From the NCBI GenBank assembly GCA_023897205.1, contig JAHWDD010000019.1:121496-183236 (forward strand): DNA of 61,741 nucleotides. The letters are read 5' to 3'. Shown here in pieces: positions 21,196 through 31,746 of the stretch; position 1 is the first letter of the stretch, and each line of letters opens with the position of its first letter. This DNA is from Exophiala sp. HKRS030. Its lineage: Eukaryota > Ascomycota > Eurotiomycetes > Chaetothyriales > Herpotrichiellaceae. Position numbers and translations under genes: made by a program. Below the pieces are notes generated by a model, which searched no databases, was not told the DNA's origin, and was given only the letters and a program-made list of their open reading frames with translations.

Positions 21196-21663
21196 TGATA
21201 GGGGGTTAGGGCAACTCTGGATTCTTGGACCTTTATTAGATTAGACAGGTTAGCAACGCCAGACTCAATTTGGCGACGCTAATATACTTTCAGTCTCTGA
21301 CGAATCCGTCTCGTTTTTGTGCTGATTTGCCATTTCTGACTTGCCCAAGTGTTCTAGTAGATTGATGGTCTAATATAAGAGGACAAAAAAATGCTCGGAA
21401 ACCATTTCGTTCATTAAGAGGTAGTAGGAAAAAGATATTTGAATCGAGAACTTTAGACGAGAGATACTATGGTATAGCTATCGCCCAGGAAATGTTGGCC
21501 AAAGGACTTAGTCTGATATAATACGCCATTTTTGCTACACTTGTAGTTCCTGATAGAAACCACAATTTCTTTAGGTAAAATAGCTCTAACGGATCACTAT
21601 TTAATAGCAAAGACGCAGACGAATGTTCTCATCAATATATCACGTCAGCAATACTCATGCATC

Positions 21664-22815
21664 ATGCAACAGCTCGGAATTATATGTATACTTTCATTAG
21701 TTTTGCTCTCTCACGCCAAGCTATATCTTGCCTCGTCACGTCGCTATGACCCTATCAGACGGTTTGTCTCAACGATAGGTGGCCCGCATGCGGGATATTT
21801 TGTCAACAATACTTACGAGTCCAACATTGGATTGTCAGTCGCAACTCAAGAGCTCGAGCTTGGAGCTCAACAAAAGTCCAAGGTTGTCGTCAATAACATA
21901 GCGAATAGTAGTGAAGTCAATATGTACGTGACCGGAAATGACTTGACCAACAACCTTGTCATCTTAACACCGAATGGACAATGGTATTATCCCACTGTGA
22001 ATGGCTCCCTAAATGTTCCAATGAAACTGTCTTCGGATGTCATTACCATCCCCGTACAATGTACCAGTCCAGCTATAGAAGTTCGGCTTCCCAGTCCCGT
22101 ATCAGCGGGAAGGATTTGGTTCGCACACGGTGATCTGGAGTTTTCAGTTGTCAGGACCCAGGCCAGCAGCGCCTCGCTTGTCCAACCTTCTCTGACCTAT
22201 GCCAATACTTCATGGGGTTTCGTAGAGTTCACGACCACCCCGGAGGAGGGTTTATGGGTCAACCTCAGCTTCGTGGACTTTGTCGGCATAGCCTTAGGCC
22301 TAGAACTGGTAGGTTTTAGCCCAGAGAATACCACTTCAGTCTCACAGTCGGCCTTGGGTCTGCATTCAAGCGCGATAGACACACTGTGTCGACGCTTAGC
22401 CGACCAAAGTATTATCGACGGCTATAGCTGGGGAGATTTATGTCTGAGAAATTCAGATTCTCGCCCGGTTCGGGTACTCTCTCCGACTTCTTATATTCAG
22501 GCGAACCCGGAAGCTTTTTCAGNNNNNNNNNNNNNNNNNNNNNNNNNNNNNNNNNNNNNNNNNNNNNNNNNNNNNNNNNNNNNNNNNNNNNNNNNNNNNN
22601 NNNNNNNNNNNNNNNNNNNNNNCATCCCTCCCAGCTTATACTATACCGGCAACGTGACCAATTGGTATAGTAAACTAGTCCACCAATTGGAGATCGATGG
22701 CAAGGGGTACGCATTTCCCTACGACGATGTATCGTCGGTCGATGGAGATGACAGTCAATCGGGACTACTGACGGCTCCTGAGCCATGGGTCCTAAGTTTA
22801 TTTGTCGGCGCCTAA
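21664..22815 (+). CDS. GH64 endo-beta-1,3-glucanase-like secreted protein (contains assembly gap)
   Basis: The frame starts with a signal peptide (MQQLGIICILSLVLLSHAKL). The body matches glycoside hydrolase family 64: SAGRIWFAHGDLEFSVV, LVQPSLTYANTSW, FVEFT (E188), NLSFVDFVGIALGL (D205), then LCRRLADQSIIDGYSWGDL and a C-terminal GKGYAFPYDDV. E188 and D205 sit where the catalytic Glu and Asp of GH64 are expected. GH64 enzymes cleave beta-1,3-glucan outside the cell. The frame is in register on both sides of a 100-N run (22523-22622), so the listed length of 383 codons is nominal. Confidence 0.85.
   Translation: MQQLGIICILSLVLLSHAKLYLASSRRYDPIRRFVSTIGGPHAGYFVNNTYESNIGLSVATQELELGAQQKSKVVVNNIANSSEVNMYVTGNDLTNNLVILTPNGQWYYPTVNGSLNVPMKLSSDVITIPVQCTSPAIEVRLPSPVSAGRIWFAHGDLEFSVVRTQASSASLVQPSLTYANTSWGFVEFTTTPEEGLWVNLSFVDFVGIALGLELVGFSPENTTSVSQSALGLHSSAIDTLCRRLADQSIIDGYSWGDLCLRNSDSRPVRVLSPTSYIQANPEAFSXXXXXXXXXXXXXXXXXXXXXXXXXXXXXXXXXXIPPSLYYTGNVTNWYSKLVHQLEIDGKGYAFPYDDVSSVDGDDSQSGLLTAPEPWVLSLFVGA
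22523..22622. other. Assembly gap (100 N)
   Basis: Exactly 100 N bases, the conventional length for a gap of unknown size. It interrupts the GH64 gene. Confidence 0.99.
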
Positions 22816-23075
22816 AAATTCGACACGATGCCCGAATATTCTTGTGACTAACATCTCAGTACTGATGTATTGTACTGTATACTGCAACTACTCGATCTCC
22901 GTAAATTCTCGTCATTGTATCCAGGCAGGGTGGAAAAGTGAATCACGTGATTAATGTGCAGCAGTAGTATGATGGGTGCAATAGGATCTGTTACATTCGG
23001 TGGGCCGGAGGCCGTATGAAAGTACTATGCTTATGTCTGCCTTGGGTTCTCGGTTTTTTCCATCAAGTATCTATG

Positions 23076-23603
23076 CTATGTCCTGACGAACTGTATAGAT
23101 TGCAGTTGATATAGTAAAAAGATGCTGAGCCATCTCCTTGTATCTGCTTCCGTGATCCTCAATTTGTAGTCCAGTTGACGAAGCAAGTCCCGTTCCATAG
23201 AGTTAACTTGCATCACCGTGAACCCAAAGCCCCTGCAGCTTCTCGTTCGTGACCATGCCGCCCAATACGTTGCTTTTGGACACACATCTCGATGGTACTT
23301 CCAGTATACGATTATCGATGCCAGAAAGATGCGATGTGGTGTTGAACACTGCCCTTCAGCGTTTCGTGGGAGGCTGCATTTGAGTCGATACATGTATTCT
23401 GTACAGAGCAGAAGATCGGTCCACTCAAGCTGGCAAGAAGAGGCGATATCTTCAATAAATGTCTTGAGGTTCGGGGGCTTTGCTCGGGGCATTGTAGCTT
23501 CCTTAGGGCAGTAAATGACATGAGACGCAAATTCTGCAACAAGTGAAATTACCGACAGCTTCCGTGAGGTCACAGGCTCGCCCTGCTGTCTGACGGCCTG
23601 CAT
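23076..23603 (-). CDS. Short PCL/PHO80-type cyclin
   Basis: I start at the ATG at 23603 (175 aa). The frame stays open further upstream to 23654 but only with a TTG, so an upstream exon is possible. The cyclin box is recognisable: PNLKTFIEDIASSCQLEWTD, LLLCTEYMYRLKCSLP, HRIFLASIIVYWKYHRD, WAAWSR and VNSMERDLLRQLDYKLRIT, a pattern of Pcl1/Pho80-type cyclins that activate Pho85-like kinases. Normal fungal PCL cyclins are longer at the N and C termini, so this may be a minimal or truncated copy. Confidence 0.75.
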   Translation of the reverse strand: MQAVRQQGEPVTSRKLSVISLVAEFASHVIYCPKEATMPRAKPPNLKTFIEDIASSCQLEWTDLLLCTEYMYRLKCSLPRNAEGQCSTPHRIFLASIIVYWKYHRDVCPKATYWAAWSRTRSCRGFGFTVMQVNSMERDLLRQLDYKLRITEADTRRWLSIFLLYQLQSIQFVRT

Positions 23604-23968
23604 CGTTCTAGACAGCAATGTCAAATTCGGTAGGTTTGAACACAGTCCTTTCAAACTTGGACACAGTACACGGTTAAGGGTGATTCAAGCACCTTTGTAC
23701 TGTAGCTCCTGTGCGATATCTTTCTTTTCCAAGATAAGTTTTTGGGTAGGACGACCACCTCAGTATATCCTAGTTAAATCTCAAGATCTCCCCATTCAAA
23801 TACAATTGTGTTACATGTGGTTTTGAGGTACTATACGGTGATGCAGGCCAGTTCATGTCACTTTCGTCTTAGCTGTGCAGGATAAGGACGACTATTGTAA
23901 TAGTAATTAGTCGCCCGGTTCCTCAGGACTTTTCAAGCAATGACACTTGGTATTGTATTGGGTGCAGG

Positions 23969-24352
23969 CTATCTGTCGACGCTACCGGCCAAGAGTTTCC
24001 CTGAAATCTCCTCCATCTGACCCCGCAGGGACTTGACTTCGCTTTGCAAGTCTTGAAGTCGCGCTTGCACAGAAACTAGGGTGGACTGAAACCGTTTGAG
24101 ACCTTCTTCCATCACTTGGTTTTGCCGTTCGGTCTCCTCGAGACTTCGCATCCTTTGGAATTGTTCTGCTGTCCTCTGCTTCAATGCTGCCTGTAGTCGT
24201 TTGACTTTGAGACTTAAGGCGTCTTTATCTTGAATTTGGAGCTTGGTCCTCTCATCCTCCTCTATCCATGGTGGATCCTTGGGCCGCCTGTCGTTCCCAG
24301 ATTCTTCAGTCAGCCGCAACGGAGAGATGATTGCCGTTTCGGATCTCTCCAT
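23969..24352 (-). CDS. Coiled-coil protein, about 127 aa
   Basis: ATG chosen at 24352; the frame further upstream has only TTG. The C-terminal two thirds is a long heptad-like helix (LKVKRLQAALKQRTAEQFQ, then LQDLQSEVKSLRGQMEEIS). There is no basic region before the helix, so it is not an obvious bZIP factor. Function unknown. Confidence 0.55.
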   Translation of the reverse strand: MERSETAIISPLRLTEESGNDRRPKDPPWIEEDERTKLQIQDKDALSLKVKRLQAALKQRTAEQFQRMRSLEETERQNQVMEEGLKRFQSTLVSVQARLQDLQSEVKSLRGQMEEISGKLLAGSVDR

Positions 24353-24415
24353 TGTTATTTCGCTGCTCTGCGCCCTTGTGCTGTAGATGACGGTGAGGTA
24401 CAGGAATGTCTTCAA

Positions 24416-25187
24416 TTGTTCAAGTTGAATAAATTGTACGTTCGATCTGAAAGGGAAAAATTGAGGGCAGAGGAATGTATATCAAAGAGAATTATGATTC
24501 CCCTCCTGCACATAGCTTCTCCCGAGAAAACCCGTGTGACCAAATCCATGACCTCCGGCGGTTATGAGCTAGTTCGAGTCTCACAAGCGCCTGGCGGAAG
24601 AAGTCCGTCGCCCAAGCCATGTATGCGACCTCTTGGTGGACAAGGCAGACTGGTCATAGAGTGAATGGCCTACGGTTCCTGTGGTTTGCCCAGCTTCTGG
24701 TGCCGGCATCCCTTCCGAGAGCCTCGATTTTGCTACAATATTCGTTACTGTAGTACAGTGGCCGTATGGTTCGCAGCTCAATCGAGTAGAATAAGACTAC
24801 CAAAGGCCATCTGCCTTTGCGTAGAAGGCTCATAAGATACCGGAGAAGTACTCCTGTACAAATTACTGGAGTCTGTTATACACACGATGCAGGTCTCTTC
24901 AACCTCTTCAACGGGTTGCGTCTTAGCGAAGCACTGTACTAGTAGAAGTAGGATGTAGATCAATTCCTGCACGCAGTACGGGACATGTTTCCGCAGGCTT
25001 GGATACAATAATCCTAGAGACAATAGATGATAAACGAGTTGAGCAGAACAAAAATACAATATAAACGCATCTCCTTTCCGCTGCTATTCTGATGTTGTAG
25101 CCCGGTAGCTAAGATCACATGTCTTGGACGTAGCAAGGGAGCATGGACAGGCGACCAGCCTGCGAGATCCGCTACCCATCAATTGCT
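24416..25187. other. Intergenic, no supported gene
   Basis: Frames at 24230-24664 and 24778-25059 are weak and lack recognisable features. TACTGTA occurs near 24746. Confidence 0.4.
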
Positions 25188-25643
25188 TTAACCACAAGTT
25201 GCTTGCTGAATGCCCTGCGGGGGTGCAACTGGGAGGGCCCCCTTGTCATCAGTCACGGTCACAACTGCACCCTCGAATCCGTAGAATGTACAGGGGCCAG
25301 TGCCTTGAGCGATGCCAATTGCCGATACACTAACACCGTCGCATTCGCCAACTGCCACAGCGGGGATCTCGAAGCATTGGATATTCCCCAGATTGTAGAT
25401 TTCGCCATTCTGCGGGAGAAAGAATCCCAGGCTTTCGGTGCCAGCAAAGAAGATCGTGTTGAATGAGGATTCTTCTCGTTTCCATTCCAAGTCGTGCTTT
25501 GTTGTATTTGTCTCGTAACGTGAGAAATTGCTCTTCGGATCACTGGTATGAGGATGTGGGTAATTGACCCCGGTATGAATTGGGCCACCAAAGGCTGGAG
25601 AGGACATGAGGATGAAGATTGTTGCAGCGAACTTCATATGCAT
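25188..25643 (-). CDS. Small secreted cysteine-containing protein
   Basis: ATG chosen at 25643 so the protein begins MHMKFAATIFILMSSPAFGG, a clear signal peptide, giving about 151 aa. After a variable Asn/Lys-rich part come four cysteines (CFEIP, GECDG, GPCTF and a C-terminal TCG), the style of small fungal secreted proteins and candidate effectors. Asn-x-Ser/Thr sites suggest glycosylation. No enzyme family is recognised. It may act at the cell surface or on another organism; this is inference from secretion alone. Confidence 0.65.
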   Translation of the reverse strand: MHMKFAATIFILMSSPAFGGPIHTGVNYPHPHTSDPKSNFSRYETNTTKHDLEWKREESSFNTIFFAGTESLGFFLPQNGEIYNLGNIQCFEIPAVAVGECDGVSVSAIGIAQGTGPCTFYGFEGAVVTVTDDKGALPVAPPQGIQQATCG

Positions 25644-25691
25644 CTTGTCAGATTGTACTGTATAGGAATGTAGTTTGGATAAAGAGCTCAC

Positions 25692-26721
25692 AGTTGAGGA
25701 GGGTGGTGAGCTTTCCCTCGTATGATTTCCAATCGAGGGATATATACTTGAAGAAACAAGGGGTGTGTTGATGGTCCGGTCCGTAGAAAGCCACTTCTGT
25801 GATAGCCTGGTATGACAACCAGGTCAGGACTCCTCAGCGCTTAGGCAGTCTGCCTGGCGGCGAACTAGCGCACGAAGGCACGGCAAAGCCGCTTTCACGA
25901 CGGCCCAGGATCGAGGCTATGCCTACTGATCAGCGATACATGGCCTTGTGGCTCATCCTACAGTACAGTACCATCGGTGTCGTGTCGTAGTGTTTAACAT
26001 CCATTGCTATGAAGCGCCCGCTAAGCTCTGCCGCCATGAGTGGCATTGCGGTCATAACTAGCTTAGAATGTCGCTGAATTGTTGTTGGTAACCTTACAAT
26101 CGACCGTCTTCGGTAATTGAATACTTATCAGCGCTACACAGTACTGTGGTATGTCGCTGACCTGCATTAGTTACCACAAGTGACCGGAGCAAGGCCCAGG
26201 GGAAGTTTCAGGGCTGCAGCTAGGTAGCTGAGGGGTAGAGTAAAGGCAATCACCTGCCTTGGCTCGGTCATTATACAGTACATTGTGGCCATGGAGTCCT
26301 AGCTCTAGCTCTCTACTGTATCATACAGAATCCTGTAGCATGGTGTGACAAGCTAGGTTCCTGATGTGGCCTCCCGGATCAGACTCCGCCACCAACGAAA
26401 GTCGTGACTCCCGTTCGACGGGGATGAACTTTCCTCCTCGCGACAGCCTACTGTAATTGTGAGTGGAACTACAGTCCTTTCAATACCAATCGGGTACGTC
26501 GAATGTCAAGGTGTCACATCCTCACCTCCGTCAATAGCCCAGGGCTTCCAGTGGTCCAAGGTTGTTGCCACAGTATACCTTCTGAAGTGCAGTCAGACTC
26601 CGATGCCACAGAAAGTGTAGGGACTATGTATGTGTGAAATACTATAATACGGGCGTTCGAGGAATTGCGACTGACTTATTGTATATAGCGCTGCAGCTAG
26701 ACGTTGCCATCGAGAAAGAAT
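25692..26721. other. Intergenic, no supported gene
   Basis: Contains several TACAGTA/TACTGTA words (about 25963, 26275, 26316 and 26452) and no convincing coding frame. Confidence 0.5.
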
Positions 26722-27153
26722 ATGTCTTCTTATCTTAGGGACGCCATCATTCGACATCTAGAAACAGAGATAACGCGGACCAACGAAAAGATAGAGCCAT
26801 GCCCGAAGCACGAGGCGAGTATGCCCTCCGATGCAGATGCCTGTCCTTGTCACGGAAAGGCATTTTGGAATCTCGACCGTCTCGACGAATCCGTCCACAG
26901 GCTCAGGGATAGACGCTGTTCCGTATTTTGGTGGTACATATGGTATCTATCATCCTCAACGAAGACTCCGTGGTTCCCCAAAGAAAGCATTCAAGTCTGG
27001 CACCAAGTAAATCAGCCCATCGCGGCGTGGCAGAGATTCGGCGTCGCGTACAAAAACCCCAATGAAAGCACGCGCCATAGAAGAGGATACATCTACTACA
27101 AGAATTCACGGGAAGTATCCGCTAGACCAGCTGCAGCCACCACTACGGAGTAG
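26722..27153 (+). CDS. Hypothetical protein, about 143 aa
   Basis: ATG at 26722 (MSSYLRDAII) begins a frame with a helical N terminus, a CP-containing stretch (CPKHEASMPSDADACPCHG) and a Trp-rich segment (FWWYIWYL). The pattern could be a small metal-binding segment followed by a membrane-facing region, but I recognise no family. The following 27154-27995 stretch has only overlapping weak frames. Confidence 0.4.
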   Translation: MSSYLRDAIIRHLETEITRTNEKIEPCPKHEASMPSDADACPCHGKAFWNLDRLDESVHRLRDRRCSVFWWYIWYLSSSTKTPWFPKESIQVWHQVNQPIAAWQRFGVAYKNPNESTRHRRGYIYYKNSREVSARPAAATTTE

Positions 27154-27995
27154 TCCGTGATTTGGATAGAGAGTTTGCAGGTGATCTCTGGTTAACGGCA
27201 CCGGATGGCATGTTTCTCCGTCTTGTGAGTGGCTTGGCAAATCTGGGACTTGTTGAACAGTAGGTGGTTGGTGGCGCAAGGGTAGACCTGTATATAGAGA
27301 AGAATTTCTGTCTTCATGGCCGATTCTCGACGACCTCTTTCCAGGCAGGAAGCTATCCTGGCCGTGGTGGAGTATCTGCTAGAGCCTTCGTCTGGGAGGG
27401 TAGTGGCCAGGAAGTAAGTTCGCCTAGGAAGTCATGACAAAGTGGGGCAAAGAAATTCCAATAGGAACTCCAACCGTAGCCGCGATCTTCCCGCGCGCTT
27501 GCGGATTGTGTGAGGCGACAACTGCCGACTATGATAAGTATCGATTTGCGAGTCCGAGAGCGCTGCAATTTGAGGATAATGGATGTCTTGACCATCAAGG
27601 TCGATTTGACTTTCGTGCTATGAACCTAGCAGTAGCGGACATAGCCCTCGGCTAGTCGTTTCACCATTAGGCCTATTGTTGATGGGTATCGACAGGGTTT
27701 CAGATGTCGCGTACCACACACTCTGTCGAAATGCGTGCAGTGGTGCGACACGAGAGGAGGGATAGCATGAGGGCGGCCTCTATGCACGATTGACTTGACG
27801 GAAGTCCAACAGCACTGGAAAGTGGTTGCGTAACAGAGTAACATTGAAGTCGACGTGCGGCCATTGTGGCCACTATATGCTATGGAGGTCTATGGAGATG
27901 AGACGCTCAATTGTGGAAGGTACAACTACTATTGTGTACCCCAGAATCATCTCCGTCCAGTCTGTTCTAGCTTAAATACAAGAATTGTGTATCTT

Positions 27996-28932
27996 ATGGC
28001 AAATTCTTCCCACAAGCCCCGGTCTGGTTCTTCTATGGGACGTCGGCGTCTAGGCTCTCGAGTCGTTGCAGCCTGCAAACTATGCAGGAAGCGGAAACGG
28101 AAGGTTTGACCTCGTGCCATAGCTAGATATCGACGTTACTGACATCGGACAGTGTTCTGGTGGCCCATTCCCTTGCATACCATGTGTGCAGTCTGGAATG
28201 CCCTGCGACTACGATGTCGAAAATACACGACAGTTTCCTTCCATAAAGCTTCTGAGCGCCCTTCACTCTTTACTGCGATGTATCAAATATAGTTCTTCGG
28301 AGGAACTGCAACATCTGATCCATGTAATCCGCCACGACTCTCCGATACAGGAAGTGGTCAAAACTTTTCAACACAATATGCAAGCACTATCGCGAGCAGG
28401 ATACGTCGGCAAAGATGAAGCGGCCAATGGCGACGATGTTCTGGCTGTGGCTCTTCAGCAGATTCCTCGACAACAATCATGGTCTGGGTGCGCAGTGAAC
28501 GGCGTTGACCGTGCATCGTCAATGTGGAATCAGTCCGGGTCTCCTAGCTACCTTCTTGCCGAATGTGCTGACGCGACCACCAATTTGGTCCCGGACGACA
28601 ATCTATATGAGTCAAGTCAAGCCTGTTTACAGGATTTACTCATGTCAAGACCGATCACCGGTCCACTTCAAGTTCAATCTGCCCCTGTCGACGCCTCTGA
28701 ACCGTCCATCAGCATTCGATATAATGATTGGACTAGCCGCACTGAGCCTGGGTACTTCTCTCAAGGTAGTCCGATGTGGGATTTGACGACTGGACCAAAA
28801 GGCGCAGAGGTCACTCCCGTACAGCCCCTGTCTATGCACAATGAAGTCGATGAGGAATCTGTTTGGAGCACTACCTTGAGGGGGCACGAGGCCCAGTACG
28901 CTTCATGGGAAGGTATGGGGAGCTTTCTATAG
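27996..28932 (+). CDS. Zn(II)2Cys6 transcription factor
   Basis: Two exons (27996-28103 and 28153-28932) with a 49-bp intron give 295 aa. The intron splits the binuclear zinc cluster, and joining gives ACKLCRKRKRKC, then PFPCIPC and GMPCDYD: six Cys with the CxxCRxRKxKC pattern typical of Gal4-type regulators. The basic residues before it act in DNA binding. After the cluster, LLSALHSLLRCIKYSSSEEL and LIHVIRH resemble the helical segment seen in short fungal regulators; the rest is Ser/Pro/Asp-rich and may activate transcription. No biosynthetic cluster is adjacent, so the target is unknown. Confidence 0.85.
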
Positions 28933-29399
28933 CTATGGATTTCAAATAATGACCCGAAGGAAGCCGGCATCTCATGTAGTTCCATAGGTATAATAATCAA
29001 CATCTACTCAACGATTTGGGCAAGTGTTGAAGATCTTATCAACAAAGTTAAGGTTATTTAGATAGCAGGTCAAACTACTAGCTTCATTATAAGAACATAT
29101 TAAATGTACATCCGTGGTAAAGGGAAAATCTTCGTACGCCAACGCCGAGTCAATCCGGTCCAACTCAAATCAAATAGCAGAAGCAAGTGGCTGGGGCAGT
29201 ATCTTTTGACTACCCTCTTTCAATCTTGGAGTTTGCTCAGTATAGAACGACGTCCCCGTTCTCAACACGCCCATCCACCGCTCTTATGCGAGGCTTTGTG
29301 TGGAACATCAACCGTTGGAAATTCTTTTCTTAGATAATGGTGCTGGACAAACCAATCGGTGATGGAGCTGAGACTCGGGCTGTTGAAGTACCTTAATGG

Positions 29400-30103
29400 T
29401 CAGCACTTCCACTGAAGATTGATGCAGCTCTTACCTTGCTCTTCCGGAATTATGTCCACATTTAGCCGTGGCCTGGCTGGCACAGGTCTTGATCCTCGAG
29501 TAGGAGTCATTGGGATTCCCTGATCCAAACCCACAGTTACCACCTCTTTATCCGACCGCAGATTATGTGTAGCTAGCGTAGAAGGCCGTAGGGTTTCACC
29601 TGTGTAGTGACTAGCAGGTGCCGTCACGGTAGGTTTGGACGAGGGAGTGGTTCGAAGCGGTAGACCTGAAAATCTTCTGCTCTGACGTCTATTTCGATCG
29701 TGCATCCGGAGTAGTGGTGAGAGTCTTTCATTCCCTCGTTCGATATCGTCGTCTTCCATGAAAAACGGCTGAAAGTGGGACCTTCGCTTTTTCCGAACAC
29801 TGTCGATTTGGGCTGTGCTGGCAAATGGCAGCCGTGGTAACGGCTTATTCATGTAGCTCAACGCTACTTCTGCTGACATTTAGTCGAAGGCTGAAACTAG
29901 ATCTAAGACGTACCATTCATTAGACGTGAGGGTGCCTCCTGTTTTCCTCGGACGGGACGTATAACCACAAACAACAGGACAAGAAGCCCGAGAAAGACAA
30001 CAAGGAGAATTGCAAAGACTATGCTGACGATAATCAGAGTAGACGTCGTGTTTCCCAAACCCATTTCGTTTAGATGCTGTGGTACGTGCGGGAAAGCTGT
30101 CAT
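29400..30103 (-). CDS. Single-pass membrane protein with basic cytosolic tail
   Basis: Exons 30103-29914 and 29872-29400 are joined by a 41-bp GT-AG intron with a CTAA branch, giving 220 aa. Near the N terminus is one strongly hydrophobic segment (TLIIVSIVFAILLVVFLGLL) followed by RPVRGK, so the C terminus is probably cytosolic. The tail is Ser/Thr/Pro/Arg-rich with MTPTRGSRPVPARPRLN. There is no signal peptide upstream of the membrane span. No family assigned; it may be a small signalling or anchoring protein. Confidence 0.65.
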
Positions 30104-30527
30104 GGCTCAATCATAATGTCGCTTCATCCACGACATTTTATCCATGGCTTTGAACATATGACCAGTTGGCGAAGCGCCCTGGTGGATCGAGGCGCTGCGA
30201 GCCTCATGATGGTCGAGACAGTTGTTAGTGTACTGTATGGTGGTGTGGGGTAGCTCAAAGACATAACAGGACCTCGTCACCGCGGATAGTCGATGATAAA
30301 AATGGCGAGGCAATCCAGGACTAATGACTATTGTATTTTTGGCCCCAGAGTTTTGTGGGAGTCGTTCGCGCTGGAAGCGCCCACAACGGAGCAGAAAGTT
30401 GGCGTGGTGTGGCAGTGAGCGGTGGCCGAAATATGCCCGCCTGTTGCACATGGCCACAGGCTTTGAGGAGGTTGACGCTAGCAAGCAGCACAATCGTCCG
30501 ACCACCGAGAAGTCGATATCTTAACAC

Positions 30528-30975
30528 ATGACGATGTCAGAATTTCGTCGGCTTCGTTCTGTTTCAATCCTTTTGCAATGCTACAGTAAAGGCTATACGA
30601 GTGGCGCTTTCAGTCAGCCTAGCCCGCTCTCGTGCACTAATTCACGACTCGCAGCACATGGAAAGGGTCAAAGACGCCCTGGCCTTCGAGCAGACTCAAA
30701 ATACAAACGGAAGGGCATCTGCAGGAGCTCACGTATCAATGTGGATGTCTACTCCGCCACCACGGCCACAAACTGGAGCGGTACCTTCGCTTCATCCTCA
30801 ACCATTGCGATGGACTAGGATGGCTCGAATCCTTGGAACAGGATTTCTGGAAGCAAGCCGCCACCTTTGCTAGTATACAGCAAGAAAATGAGGTTCTACA
30901 TGAGCTGGTTGACGTACTCAAAAGTCAGTGCGCGAATCTTCGAGATGCTCTCTGTGAGACAGCTCTTTTCTAGCT
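30528..30975 (+). CDS. Hypothetical gene, C-terminal exon clear, 5' part uncertain
   Basis: From about 30658 to the TAG at 30975 one frame is plainly coding, with a helical protein: HLQELTYQCGCLLRHHGHKL, LRFILNHCDGLGWLESLEQ, then IQQENEVLHELVDVLKSQC. It begins after a good 3' splice site (ACTAATTC...CGCAG at about 30657). The ATG at 30528 could start exon 1, but I could not find a donor that preserves the frame. Function unknown; the end is coiled-coil-like. Confidence 0.45.
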
Positions 30976-31746
30976 ATGGTGTCAAGGGTGCACCGCGCCA
31001 CCGATGACGATGTGCAGACTCGGCTGAGACCTTTCCAAGGAGATGATCGACCAGCTCCTGGGATTGAAAAATTCATGCCGCAGCTGGCTTATCATGTTAC
31101 CCCTCGAGGATCAGCCAGACTGCTCATTTCGCATCAGCATCAAGCAGACTCAGCCAAATAAAAGGTGTAAAATCACCTCAAAAATCCCCCAGAACACCTT
31201 TTTTGCATGCTCAAATTCGGAGACAAGAGAATGTTTAGAAACAGTCCAGAACTTCGGCATCCTACAAAGATGCTCGCAGGAGCTGGTAAACAGTCACCAC
31301 AGAACTCGGTTCAGGTACACTGTATAATGCAGTTATACTATTACTAGAAACCATGTCTGCAATTCAGCGACTATGCAGGCAGACTGCAGTAAGAGTCCGC
31401 ATATTTCTGGACATTAAAATGACAACAAGACACGCACTGTTCGCGTTCCTAATCTTTGTTTAGAAATCTACAAGATCTTTAGTACAGTACGACCGAGGTG
31501 GCCAGAAAAGCATGTGAAAGAAAGAACAGAGGCTAGATGCACATATAAAGCACCAAATATTCAAGTAAGCTTCAGCAGGGTAGGTACAGCAGGCTAGTAC
31601 GATGTTGTGCTCAAGATGATAATTTTACACTCCGCCCGCGGATGTAATATTCTGTATCTGAGGAACTATGAACTTGATATCTATATACAATTTAGCAGCC
31701 TTTCATCAAGCCTTTTTTCGAGTCATCTCCATTCCAAACATTCTCA
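30976..31746. other. Intergenic, AT-rich, no gene seen
   Basis: No coding frame with protein-like composition and no recognisable repeat beyond one TACAGTA word near 31482. Confidence 0.5.

Noticed and set aside
23969..24352. bZIP transcription factor
   Set aside because: There is a long coiled coil, but no basic DNA-binding region with the NxxAAxxCR-type pattern before it.
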